Source: M0108 sp937862735 (GTDB taxonomy: Bacteria > Pseudomonadota > Gammaproteobacteria > Chromatiales > Chromatiaceae). From it: a stretch of 34,144 bases of DNA. Positions 1 to 10,207 of the stretch are shown one piece after another (the first letter of the stretch is position 1; each line of letters begins with the position of its first letter). The notes under the pieces were generated by a model, which did no database searches, was not told the origin of the DNA, and worked only from the letters and a program-made list of their open reading frames with translations. The position numbers were made by a program, and so were the translations under genes. The DNA lies in contig CALMDH010000096.1 in NCBI GenBank assembly GCA_937862735.1, positions 1 through 34,144 on the forward strand, given 5' to 3'.

Positions 1-6
1 GGGCGC

Positions 7-1838
<1,832 letters not shown>

Positions 1839-1842
<4 letters not shown>

Positions 1843-4244
1843 CCTCTGCCCCTTGATACCCACCGCTCCAGGTCCGTAGCCGCCAGGGGCGGTGAGTACA
1901 GATAACCCTGGGCCTCGTCGCAGCCCATCAAGCGGAGCTGACGGGCCAGCGTCGCGTCCTCCACCCCTTCGGCGATGGTGCGCAGCTTCAGGCCCCCGGC
2001 CATGTCCAGGATCGCCTGAACGATGGCACGGTCCGGCTCATGTTCGACCATGCCGACGATGAAGGAGCGGTCGATCTTGAGCTTGTCGACCTGGAAGCGC
2101 TTGAGGTAGGCCAGGCTGGAATAGCCGGTGCCAAAGTCGTCGATGGCCAACTGGATGCCCGCGGCCTTCCAGGTCGCGACCGTGGCCAGGACGGCCTCCG
2201 CGTCCTGCAGCAGGATGGATTCGGTCAGCTCCAACGCTAGCCCCGCGGGGTCGAGGCCGCTAGCCTCCAGGGCCTCCAGCACCTCGTCTCCTATCCCGCC
2301 ACGGCGAAACTGGACGGCGGACAGGTTCACCGCCATCACCAGGTCCGGCCACCCGGCAGCCCGCCAGGCGGCGGCCTGGCGGCAGGCCTCCTCCAGCACC
2401 CAGCGCCCGATGGGGACGATCAGCCCGCTCTTCTCGGCCACGTCGATAAAGTCGCACGGCATAACCAGTCCGACGTCGGGCCGTTGCCAGCGCAGCAGAG
2501 CCTCGACCCCCACCACCCCGCCGGTGTCCAGGGCAACCTGCGGCTGGTACTGCAGCACGAACTCCTGGCGCTCCAGGGCCAAGCGCAGGGCGTCCCGGGT
2601 CTGGATGAACCGCGCCAGTTCCCGGTTCATGCCCGGTTCGAAAAAGCGGTAGGTCTGGCGCCCGGCACGCTTGGCCATATAAAGGGCGGTATCGGCATTC
2701 CGCATCAGCGTCTCGCCGTCGGTGCCATCCCGCGGGTAGAGGGCGACGCCCAGGGACAGACCGACAGAGACCTGGTGACCGTCGAGGTCAAAGGGTTCGG
2801 CCATGAGGGTGAGCAGGCGGTCGCAGAGGCTGGCCAGTTCCGCCTGGCTGTGGTCCTGGCCCACTTCCGACAGCACCAGCATGAATTCGTCGGCGGCCAG
2901 GCGGCAAAAGCTGTCTTCCGCCCGCACCTGCTGGGCCAGGCGCCGGCTCACGCTTTGTAGCAAGCGATCACCCATGAGGTGACCATGGCGATCGTTGATG
3001 TGCTTGAACTGATCCAGGTCGAGGCATATGACCGCCAGTTGGTGCGGGTGGCGCCGGGCCTGGGCGACCATGTTCGCCAGGCGATCCACCCCCTGCACTC
3101 GGTTGGGCAGGCCAGTGAGCGCATCATGGTAGGCCAGGTACTCGGCCCGCTCCTGGGCGCGCTTCCGCTCGGTGACATCCCGCACCACGCTGAGCATGGC
3201 CGGGCGGCCGTCATAGAGGATCTGGCGCGCCCGGACCTCGACGGTCAGGGGTTGGCCCTGGGCGTCCTGGTGATGGGCCTCGAAGACGGCTTGGCCGTCG
3301 CGCTTCACCGCCGCCTGGCGGGCCGGGACATGAACCGCATCCTCGGGGGTATTGAGGGCGCTGATGTGCAGGCGGAGGAATTCCTCCCGCGAGTAGCCGT
3401 AGCGCTGACAGGCATGCTCGTTGACCGCGAGGAAGTTCCCTTCCAGGTCCATAATGAAGATGGCATCGATGACGCTGTCGAAAATGCTGCGATAGCGCGC
3501 CTCGCTCTCACGCAGGGCATCCTGGGCGGCGCGGATCTCGGCGGTGCGCGCCGCGACCTGCCGTTCCAGGTCGGCGCTGAGGTCCCGGTAGCGTTGTTCG
3601 CTGGCGCGCAGTTCCCGCTCGGCCTGCTTGAGGGCGGTGACCTCCTCCACCATGCCCGCGAGACCGACGATCGCCCCGGACGGGTTGCGCTGGGGGTAAA
3701 AATGCGCCCGCCAGGCCCGCTGGCCCCCGGCGGGGTTGGCGACATCGCCGCTGATCTCGACATTGAGTACCGGCGTGCCCGTCTGGAGGACCTGGCGATA
3801 CAGAGGATCGAGCTGATCGGCCAAACCCGGGACCATCTCCCGGACGGTCCGCCCCAGGTGGGCGGCGGCGAGTTGGCCATTAAGCCCCGCCAGGTAGGCG
3901 TTGATCCGCTGGTAACGCAGTTCGGTGTCAACGACGAACAGCCCGACCGGGGCGTTGTCGTAGCAGGCCTGCATGTCCGCCAACTGCCGCCGGGACTGTT
4001 CCTCGCTGGACGCCAGGCGCCGCTCCAGTTCCTGACGCTCGGCGCGATCTCTTTCCAGTTCAGCGGTGCGGGCCTTGAGCTGTTCCTCCAGCGCGGCCAC
4101 GCGCGCCAAGGGCGCTGCGCCGGGCCAAGCATCCTCCCGCAACGGGTTGCCATCATTCACCTGCGCTTTCCTCCCCCCTAACGACAGTTGGCCGGTAACT
4201 AAGAACTTCCGCCACTGATCGCCTGACCTGAAAAATAAAGACAT
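1839..4244 (-). CDS. PAS-PAS-GGDEF-EAL protein, probable cyclic-di-GMP phosphodiesterase
   Basis: This 801-residue protein has no membrane segment. An N-terminal coiled coil (about 45-90) precedes two PAS domains (about 92-210 and 245-365), with a second helical linker at 205-245. The GGDEF domain (about 370-535) has AADEF at 450-454 where GGDEF is expected, so both glycines that normally hold GTP are lost. An RxxD (R441-D444) stands at the inhibitory-site spacing. The EAL domain (about 550-800) keeps its signature residues: EALLRW (581-586), ELTES (672-676), DDFGTG (702-707), LKIDRSF (722-728), AEGVED (758-763) and the final Gln in EAQGY. I infer that it degrades cyclic-di-GMP, with the GGDEF domain as a possible regulatory ligand site. 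The ATG at 4244 has a poor ribosome site. A GTG at 4160 with a G-rich Shine-Dalgarno eight bases ahead is a credible alternative that would remove 28 residues. Confidence 0.93.
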
Positions 4245-4251
4245 CCCAAGT

Positions 4252-4281
4252 GGTTAACCTTTTGGTACCTTAACCGGTACG
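4252..4281. promoter_or_regulatory. Cluster of short palindromes between divergent signalling genes
   Basis: Just upstream of the EAL-protein start lie GGTTAACC (4252-4259), GGTACC (4264-4269) and ACCGGT overlapping a second GGTAC (about 4273-4280). The sequence GGTTAA recurs in inverted orientation as TTAACC. The stretch is clearly more AT-rich than its surroundings and lies where an operator or promoter for the minus-strand gene would be. I could not assign convincing -35 and -10 boxes, and the cluster may be chance. Confidence 0.25.
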
Positions 4282-4366
4282 CTATCCTAGCGGGTAAAGA
4301 ATATCACCCATAGAGGTAAAATTCCGTTAACAAATCAGCCCATCCCGCCGCATCGGCCCCTCCTAA

Positions 4367-4606
4367 TCCGACCCGGGTGGCTGGAACAAGATCTACCGCT
4401 GGCTCAACATCAAGCTCAGCACCCGCGCTCCCTGTGGTGTGTATCGCGCGAGCAACGCCTGGGCCAACTGCAAGGTGGACCTCCAGGTCCGGGTCTTCTA
4501 CCCCAGCTTCCTCGCTATGGATATCCACCACCGGCCAAGGCTTGGCCTGGTCCGGGTCCTCGATGTCCTGTCCCAAACCTCCTCCAGTAGCCATGCTGGG
4601 CGATGA
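4367..4606 (+). pseudogene. Probable coding remnant, unrecognised family
   Basis: The gap 4245-4708 between two divergent signalling genes has no convincing intact gene. One plus-strand frame, following a TAA at 4364 and ending at the TGA at 4604-4606, shows strongly coding-like codon use. From about 4379 to 4510 nearly every codon ends in G or C, and the peptide has a normal mix including Trp, Asn, Lys, Tyr and Cys, beginning GGWNKIYRWLNIKLST. There is no ATG near the front (the first GTG is at 4439) and no ribosome site, and codon quality fades after about 4520. I read it as the leftover of a longer gene that lost its start. I do not recognise the family. Two other frames here are open (4304-4696 minus, 4377-4709 plus) but look like shadows. 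Confidence 0.35.
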
Positions 4607-4708
4607 CATCAGCCCCCGGAGATGGGCTACATTTATGGATATAGAAGGGACCATGACACGCCAGGGAGGGGTTCCATCCGGACTTAATCTTTGCAAAGGA
4701 AGACCCTG

Positions 4709-7201
4709 ATGCCCAGATCACAGCCACCGACGACCGGCGCCCATCAGCAACCCCCTTCACCGCCGCCGCGCCAGTTGCCGGACGTCGCGACGCCGCAGAT
4801 TACGACGAGCGACCCGCCTCTCCTGGAACCTGACCTGGAAGGTGCCCGCTACCCGGACGAGGCGCGGGCGCGAGCGCGGCGCCCAGCGCAGGAACCCGAT
4901 CCCGGTGGCGATCGGGACCGCGATCAGGAGCGCGACCGCCAGATACGCAGCCTCTTCGAGAACGTCCCCATCGGCATGTTTAAGTCCACCCCGGCGGGTA
5001 AGTTCGTCTACGTCAACCCGGCCCTGGCCGCCATGCTCGGCTTCGACTCCCCCGCCGAGGCCATCGCCACGGTCAACCGCTCCTCCATCGCCGAGGCCGT
5101 ATACGCCGACCCCAGCCGGCGGCCGGGGCAGGTCCAGGAACTCGAACGGGGCATCGGCACCTGGAAAACCTTCGAGAATCGCTACCGGCGTCGGGACGGC
5201 AGTCTGTGGACCGGCATCCTTACCTTCAGCGAACAACCGGACCCCACCACCGGCGAGCCCTTCCTCTACGGCTTCGTCGAAGACGTCACCGCGCGGCAGC
5301 AACAGGAGGAGGCCCTATTGCAGGCGCGGGAGGCGGCCGCTCGTCAGGCCGGCGAGCAACGCTTGGGGGCCCTCATCGAGCAAGGCCTGGCCGGCGTGGG
5401 CGAGACCGACCTCCAAGGCCGCCTGACGCGGTTCAACGACCGCTTCTGCCAGATCATCGGTTACGACCCGGATGCCCTGCGGGGCAAAACGATCCAGGAT
5501 ATTACCTGCCCCGAGGACTGGGCCTTCGAACAGGCCCATCTGGAACGGCTCCAGCGCGGCGAAACGGACGTTATCTATGAGAAGCGCTATCGGCGCCAAG
5601 ACGGCGGTATCGTCCACGTCCAGCTCGCCGGCGCCCTGCTGCGCGACGCCCAGGGGGAGCCGACCGGCTTTCTGGCCCTGGTTACCGACATCACCGCCCT
5701 CAAGGAGGCGGAACGCAAACTGCTTGACAGCGAGCAGCGCTATCGCGCCCTCACCACCGATCTGGAGGGCCAGGTGGCGGCGCGCACGGCCGAACTGGGC
5801 GCCAGCTCCCATTACGCCCGCAGCCTGCTCGAGGCCAGCCTGGACCCCCTGGTGACCATCAGTGCGGAGGGCAAGATCATGGATGTCAACCGCGCCACCG
5901 AGGAAGCCACCGGCATCCCCCGCGAGCAACTCATCGGCACCGACTTCTCCGATTACTTCACCGACCCCGCCCAGGCCCGCGCCGGCTATCAGCGGGTCTT
6001 CTTCCAGGGGCGGGTCAAGGACTACCCCCTGGCCCTGCGCCACGCCTCGGGCCGGGTGCTGGACGTGCTCTACAACGCCAGCGTCTATGAGGACGACACG
6101 GGGCGGGTGGCCGGCATCTTCGCCGCCGCCCGCGACGTCACCGCGCTCAAGCACTCCCAGCAGGAACTGGAGCGGACCAACCAGGAGGTCCTCCTGCTGG
6201 GCCAGATGACTGGTCTCCTGCAGAGCTGCTCGGTCATCGACGAGGCCCACCCTATCATCCTCGCCACCCTGGAACGGCTGTTCGCCGGGTCCTCGGGGCG
6301 CTGCTACCTGCTCAATGCCGGGGGCAACCTCCTGGAGGAGGTCGACGCGTGGGGCGCTCCCCCGGCCAATACCGGCGCCACCATCGACCCCGCCAACTGC
6401 TGGGCCCTGCGCCGTGGCCACCCGCACGCCCGCGGCTTTGGGGACAGTATCAACCCCCCGTGCCATTACCTCGGCACGGGCGAGCGGCCTTACATCTGCA
6501 TCCCCCTTCAGGCCCAGGGGACGGTACTGGGCATCATCCACCTCCTCGTGGATGGCGGCGACAGCCAGCCCGAGCGACGGGAACGGACCCAGCACCTGGC
6601 CGTGGCGGCCGCCGATAGCATTAGCCTGGCCCTCGCCAACCTACGGCTGCGCGAGAGCCTGCACGCATTGTCCATCCGTGACCCCCTCACCGGGCTCTAC
6701 AATCGCCGCTTCATGGAGGAGTCCCTGGAGCGCGAACTCATGCGCATGACCCGCATCGACAAGCCCTTGGCCGTGGCCATCTTCGACATCGACTTTTTCA
6801 AGCCCTACAACGATAACTACGGCCACGACGCCGGCGACGCGGTGCTCAAGGAAGTCGCTAACCTGATGCTGGGTTTCCGCCTGGGCAGCGATGTCGCCTG
6901 CCGCTACGGTGGCGAGGAGTTCGTGCTGGTGCTGCCAGAGCTTGGGGTTGACCAGGCGGCCAAGCGCCTGGACCGGTTCCGCCTCGCCGTCAGCCAACTG
7001 TCCGTGCAATACCGGGGGCAGGTGCTGCCGACGATTACCATCTCCATCGGCGTGGCGGTCTTTCCCGGTCACGGCCGGCTGGGCAAGGACTTGCTCAAGC
7101 TGGCGGACACGGCCCTCTATCGCGCCAAGCAGGCCGGGCGTAACCGGGTGGAGTTGGCCAGTACCGAGGCGCCGCTGACCTTGCCGGTGGCGGGGAGCTA
7201 A
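4709..7201 (+). CDS. PAS-PAS-PAS-GAF-GGDEF diguanylate cyclase
   Basis: This 830-residue protein is a predicted soluble diguanylate cyclase, making cyclic-di-GMP from two GTP. A Pro/Arg-rich disordered N-terminus (1-75) is followed by three PAS domains (about 78-200, 215-335 and 365-485) joined by helical linkers, a GAF domain (about 500-650), and a GGDEF domain (about 660-825) with DPLTGLYNRR near its start and GGEEF at 734-738. The metal-binding Asp motif FDIDFFK is present. At the inhibitory-site spacing the sequence is LGSD (725-728), not RxxD, so product feedback through that site looks absent. There is no EAL domain. I chose the ATG at 4709 because AAAGGA lies eight bases ahead; an upstream TTG at 4691 is less likely. 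The end overlaps the convergent trpF stop by four bases. No haem or flavin signature was identified in the PAS domains. Confidence 0.93.
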   Translation: MPRSQPPTTGAHQQPPSPPPRQLPDVATPQITTSDPPLLEPDLEGARYPDEARARARRPAQEPDPGGDRDRDQERDRQIRSLFENVPIGMFKSTPAGKFVYVNPALAAMLGFDSPAEAIATVNRSSIAEAVYADPSRRPGQVQELERGIGTWKTFENRYRRRDGSLWTGILTFSEQPDPTTGEPFLYGFVEDVTARQQQEEALLQAREAAARQAGEQRLGALIEQGLAGVGETDLQGRLTRFNDRFCQIIGYDPDALRGKTIQDITCPEDWAFEQAHLERLQRGETDVIYEKRYRRQDGGIVHVQLAGALLRDAQGEPTGFLALVTDITALKEAERKLLDSEQRYRALTTDLEGQVAARTAELGASSHYARSLLEASLDPLVTISAEGKIMDVNRATEEATGIPREQLIGTDFSDYFTDPAQARAGYQRVFFQGRVKDYPLALRHASGRVLDVLYNASVYEDDTGRVAGIFAAARDVTALKHSQQELERTNQEVLLLGQMTGLLQSCSVIDEAHPIILATLERLFAGSSGRCYLLNAGGNLLEEVDAWGAPPANTGATIDPANCWALRRGHPHARGFGDSINPPCHYLGTGERPYICIPLQAQGTVLGIIHLLVDGGDSQPERRERTQHLAVAAADSISLALANLRLRESLHALSIRDPLTGLYNRRFMEESLERELMRMTRIDKPLAVAIFDIDFFKPYNDNYGHDAGDAVLKEVANLMLGFRLGSDVACRYGGEEFVLVLPELGVDQAAKRLDRFRLAVSQLSVQYRGQVLPTITISIGVAVFPGHGRLGKDLLKLADTALYRAKQAGRNRVELASTEAPLTLPVAGS

Positions 7202-7935
7202 GGGCCGAGTCCCGGCCGGGGATCAGCTAGCTCGCCAGCTGATCTCCGCACTTCGCCGACAGCGACCCGCGCCTGATGGACGAAGCGCCGGATGAGCTCG
7301 GGTGACTTGACCCTTCTGGAGACCTCGACGCCACTGATCACATCCACCGCATAGGGCCGTACCCGCGCGATGGCCGCGCGGACATTCTCGGGTGTCAGGC
7401 CGCCGGCCAGGATCAAGGGTACCGAGAGTTCATCACGAATACGGCCCGCGCTCCCCCAATCGAGACTCACCCCGGTCCCCGCGGGCATCTCACCCGTGCG
7501 GGCGTCCAGCAGGATCGCGGCGACCCCGGTGGACTCCAGGGCACGGGCCGCCGCGGGGGGGTCGGTGATCTCACCTGCCGCCAGGCCGGTGGCCACGTCG
7601 ATGCGCAGGGCCCGGATCAGGCCGATGCCCAGCGGGGCCAGGGCCCGCGCGATCGCCCCGGTCTCCGCCAGGGGGTTGTCAGTGTGCAGTTGGACCAGAT
7701 GCGGACGGAGCTCGCGGGCGAGGCCGATGACCTGGTCGGGGTCACCCCCACAGACCAGGGCGCGGCTGATCATCGGGGGGACCCGGGCGAACAGGGCCCG
7801 AGCCTCCTCGCGCGCCAGGTTCCAGGGGACCGGCACCGGGTACTCCACCACAAACCCCAGGCAGTCCGCGCCAGCGGCGACCCCCCAGGCGACCTGGTCG
7901 GCGTCCGTGTTGCCGCAGATCTTGACCCGGACCAT
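7198..7935 (-). CDS. trpF: Phosphoribosylanthranilate isomerase, divergent TrpF
   Basis: TrpF converts phosphoribosylanthranilate to carboxyphenylaminodeoxyribulose phosphate in tryptophan synthesis. The start VRVKICGNT carries the catalytic Cys (Cys7), and LLDAR carries the expected general-acid Asp. LAGGLTPENV, VDVISGVEVS and VKSPELIRRF match the phosphate-binding end of the barrel. The protein is 245 residues against about 205 in typical TrpF, with extra sequence in the middle and a tail of about 20 residues. Several usual motifs are altered: QLHTDN replaces QLHGDE, and ALVCGGD stands where VGVFVN is normal. I chose the ATG at 7935, which shares one base with the trpC stop (TGATG); a GTG at 7938 is possible. 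It is the last gene of the sensor-trpD-trpC-trpF group. A related function on a modified substrate cannot be excluded. Confidence 0.85.
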   Translation of the reverse strand: MVRVKICGNTDADQVAWGVAAGADCLGFVVEYPVPVPWNLAREEARALFARVPPMISRALVCGGDPDQVIGLARELRPHLVQLHTDNPLAETGAIARALAPLGIGLIRALRIDVATGLAAGEITDPPAAARALESTGVAAILLDARTGEMPAGTGVSLDWGSAGRIRDELSVPLILAGGLTPENVRAAIARVRPYAVDVISGVEVSRRVKSPELIRRFVHQARVAVGEVRRSAGELADPRPGLGP

Positions 7936-8654
7936 CACGCGTCGCCCAGGGCCTGGACCAGGCGCCGCACGGCCGCCGCGGTATCGGCGGCCTTGAGGAT
8001 GGCGGTCCCCACCAGGACCCCCGAGCCGCCGGCCGCGATCACCCGTCGGGCCTCGTCCGGGGTGGAGATCGCGCTCTCGCTGATCGTCCGGATACCGGGG
8101 GGGACCCGCCCCAGCAGCCGCAGGCTGTTGGCGACCGTGCCCGCGTCGCATTCGAGCTGGCGGATGTCCCGGTTGTTGATGCCCAGCAGGTCCAGATCCA
8201 GGGTCAGGGCCAGGCGCAGCTCGTCCTCGTCATGCACCTCCACCAGGGTCTCCAGCCCGGCGCGATGGGCCTCGGCGTGCAAGGCCTGGAGCCGCGGCCA
8301 GTCGAGCTGGGAGACCATGAGCAGCAGGCAGTCCGCGCCCTGGTCCCGCCGCTCCCATACCTGTTGCTCCTCGGTCACGAAGTCCTTGCACAGGATCGGC
8401 ACCGCGCTGGCGGCGGCGACCGTCTGCAACAGCTCCAGGCTGCCGCCGAAGTTTGGACCCTCGGTGACGACGGACAGGCAGGCCGCGCCCGCCGCCACCA
8501 TGGTTTGGGCCAGGGCCGCCGGGTCCCGTCCGGCGAGCAGCTCACCCTCCTTGGGGCTGCGGACCTTGACCTCCGCGATGAGGGGCAGGCGACCCGCGGC
8601 CCGGGCGGCCTGCAGGGCGGCGGTGAAGCGGCGTTCACCGGGTTCGTGGCTCAT
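7935..8654 (-). CDS. trpC: Indole-3-glycerol phosphate synthase, divergent TrpC
   Basis: TrpC closes the indole ring to give indole-3-glycerol phosphate. The 239-residue barrel shows the family order: IAEVKVRSP with the catalytic Lys, GAACLSVVTE, FGGSLELL, PILCKDF with the second Lys, GADCLLL, LVEVHDEDEL, LGINNRDI, TISESAI and VLVGTAIL. It is shorter than typical TrpC (about 255-270 residues) and lacks part of the N-terminal helical extension. The motif VRSPKEGELL is changed from the usual K-x-SPSKG form, which marks it as an unusual branch. The ATG start overlaps the trpD stop as ATGA, so the two are translationally coupled. Confidence 0.88.
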   Translation of the reverse strand: MSHEPGERRFTAALQAARAAGRLPLIAEVKVRSPKEGELLAGRDPAALAQTMVAAGAACLSVVTEGPNFGGSLELLQTVAAASAVPILCKDFVTEEQQVWERRDQGADCLLLMVSQLDWPRLQALHAEAHRAGLETLVEVHDEDELRLALTLDLDLLGINNRDIRQLECDAGTVANSLRLLGRVPPGIRTISESAISTPDEARRVIAAGGSGVLVGTAILKAADTAAAVRRLVQALGDA

Positions 8655-9685
8655 CGGCCCTCCGCAGCGATGCGGTTGGACGCGGCGATCAGCTCGTCCA
8701 GCTTGCGGCGGGCCGCACCGCTGTCGATCAGTTCCGCCGCCAACCGCGCGCCGCTCCCCAGGTCCGCCGCCTTGCCGCCCACCAGCAGGGCCGGCGCGGC
8801 GTTGGCGATGACCATGGCCCGCCGTGCCCCCTGTTCCGTGCCGTCCAGGATGCCCTGCACCAGCAGCGCGTTCCGCTGGGGATCGCCGCCCGACAGCTCT
8901 TCATAGGTGTAGGTCGGCAGCCCGAAATCGGCGGGCGTGATTTCATACTTCTTGGCCCACCCGTCCTTGACCTCGGCCACCAAGGTCTTGCCGATCACCG
9001 AGATCTCGTCCAGCCCGTCCAGCCCATGCACCACCAGGGCATGCCTGAACTCAAGGGCCACCAGGATGTCGGCCATCATCGACACCAGATCCGATTTGTA
9101 GACCCCCAGGACATGGCGCAGCGCATTGGCTGGATTGATCAGGGGACCGATGATGGTATAGAAGATGGTCTTGATCCCCAGGGCCATCTCGGGGGGCAGC
9201 ACCTTGTGCATCACCGGGTGAAAATTGGGCGCGTAGAGAAAGCCGATACCCGCCCGCTCGATCAGCCGTTCGGCCTGGGCCGGGGAGAGGTCGATGGCCA
9301 CCCCCAGCCGCTCCAGGACGTCGGCGCTGCCGGAGGAGGAGGATAGGGAGCGGCTGCCGTGCTTGGCCACCGGAATGCCCGCCGCCGCGGCCACCAGGGA
9401 GACCGTGGTGGAGCAGTTGAAGGTGGGACGGCCACCGCCGGTGCCGCAGGTGTCGATGAGCTCACCGTCCACCCGGGGATGGATCTGCTCACAGTTGGCC
9501 CGCATGGCGCGGGCGATGGAAGCTACTTCCTGGATCGTGGGTCCCTTCATCAGCAAGGCGACCAGGAAGCCGGCGATCTGCAGGTCGGTGACCTCGCCGC
9601 TGCGGATACCGCCGATGATGCGGAAGATCTCCTCTTCCTGCAGGTGTTCGCCAACCGTCAGTTTGCGCAATGCCGCTCGGATCAT
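8651..9685 (-). CDS. trpD: Anthranilate phosphoribosyltransferase, divergent TrpD
   Basis: TrpD joins anthranilate to phosphoribosyl pyrophosphate. The 344-residue protein has the family pattern: helical N-terminal domain, DTCGTGG diphosphate loop, FNCSTTVS, VAKHGSRSLSSSSGSADVLE, GIGFLYAPNFHP, GPLINPA, LGVY and HGLDGLDEIS. The glycine loop reads GTGGGRPTFN, where the usual bacterial form has GTGGDGxxTFN. A C-terminal block containing EVKDGW and YEITPADFGL also looks more like a deep branch than like standard gammaproteobacterial TrpD. I chose the ATG at 9685, which has GGAGG eight bases ahead; the GTG at 9700 lies within that ribosome site. The gene follows the small Lrp-type gene after 19 bases. 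No trpE or trpG is present in the window. Confidence 0.9.
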   Translation of the reverse strand: MIRAALRKLTVGEHLQEEEIFRIIGGIRSGEVTDLQIAGFLVALLMKGPTIQEVASIARAMRANCEQIHPRVDGELIDTCGTGGGRPTFNCSTTVSLVAAAAGIPVAKHGSRSLSSSSGSADVLERLGVAIDLSPAQAERLIERAGIGFLYAPNFHPVMHKVLPPEMALGIKTIFYTIIGPLINPANALRHVLGVYKSDLVSMMADILVALEFRHALVVHGLDGLDEISVIGKTLVAEVKDGWAKKYEITPADFGLPTYTYEELSGGDPQRNALLVQGILDGTEQGARRAMVIANAAPALLVGGKAADLGSGARLAAELIDSGAARRKLDELIAASNRIAAEGR

Positions 9686-9704
9686 GGCTAGGTCCTCCAC
9701 CTGC

Positions 9705-9953
9705 TCACAGGCTGAACTTGTAGTTGCGGAAGGCCATCAGGGTGGTGGTCGTGGTGATCGCCTCCAGGCCCTGGAGTTTTTCGGTGACGATCTCCGCGAG
9801 CCGCTCATACTCGGCGCTCTGGATAATGGCCACCAAGTCATAGTCACCGGCCACCGAATAGACGTCGACGACCTCGTCCATCGCGGCCAGTTGCTTGGCG
9901 GTGGCCGGAACCTTGCCGCGCGCCACGTTCATCATCACCAGGGCTCTGATCAT
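9705..9953 (-). CDS. Stand-alone Lrp/AsnC ligand-binding (RAM) domain protein
   Basis: This 82-residue protein matches only the C-terminal effector-binding half of Lrp/AsnC regulators. It has the beta-alpha-beta-beta-alpha-beta layout with the typical segment SVAGDYDLVAII and a closing strand ending RNYKFSL. There is no helix-turn-helix, so it is unlikely to bind DNA itself. Relatives of this domain assemble as dimers or rings and bind amino acids. I chose the ATG at 9953 because it gives the size expected for the family; an ATG at 9974 has no ribosome site. It is the first gene of a tight group with trpD, trpC and trpF, which suggests (by inference) that it senses tryptophan, anthranilate or another amino acid and acts on one of these enzymes or on a full-length regulator. 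Confidence 0.85.
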   Translation of the reverse strand: MIRALVMMNVARGKVPATAKQLAAMDEVVDVYSVAGDYDLVAIIQSAEYERLAEIVTEKLQGLEAITTTTTLMAFRNYKFSL

Positions 9954-10054
9954 TTGGTTTTCTCTCAGAAACATTGGAAGGAAGGAAAGCACCCGCCACG
10001 CCTGGGTAGGGCATGAACCCTGCCGCTCATGAGCGCGACCATGCTTCAGGATTT

Positions 10055-10174
10055 AGCGTGAGAGTCACGAGAATGTCTTCATTATCAGGGGCTTGGCCTG
10101 CCGCCTCATGACAGATAGCGTGAAATACACGGGAAAGTCTTTTATTATCATATGGTTGGCTCGACGCCTCATGA
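10055..10174. repeat. Two tandem copies of a degenerate ~60-base repeat
   Basis: The gap 9954-10207 between the small sensor gene and pgpA holds two related units, 10055-10111 and 10117-10174. Both begin AGCGTGA, share CACG, GTCTT, ATTATCA and TTGGC at matching positions, and end CGCCTCATGA. A shorter match to the unit end (CTGCCGCTCATGA) lies near 10021-10033. The first unit contains GTGA/TCAC as an inverted repeat. The same family recurs at 11814-11940. The copies are too diverged and too few for a CRISPR array. Function is unknown. Confidence 0.6.
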
Positions 10175-10207
10175 GAGCTGGCGTCACTCATGGGGTCGCG
10201 CGGGTCA

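Noticed and set aside
2979..4181. 400-codon plus-strand frame opposite the EAL protein
   Set aside because: It is a shadow of the PAS/GGDEF coding sequence with no recognisable domain.
4304..4696. 130-codon minus-strand frame in the gap between signalling genes
   Set aside because: It opposes the frame with far better codon bias, has no ribosome site, and gives no recognisable protein.
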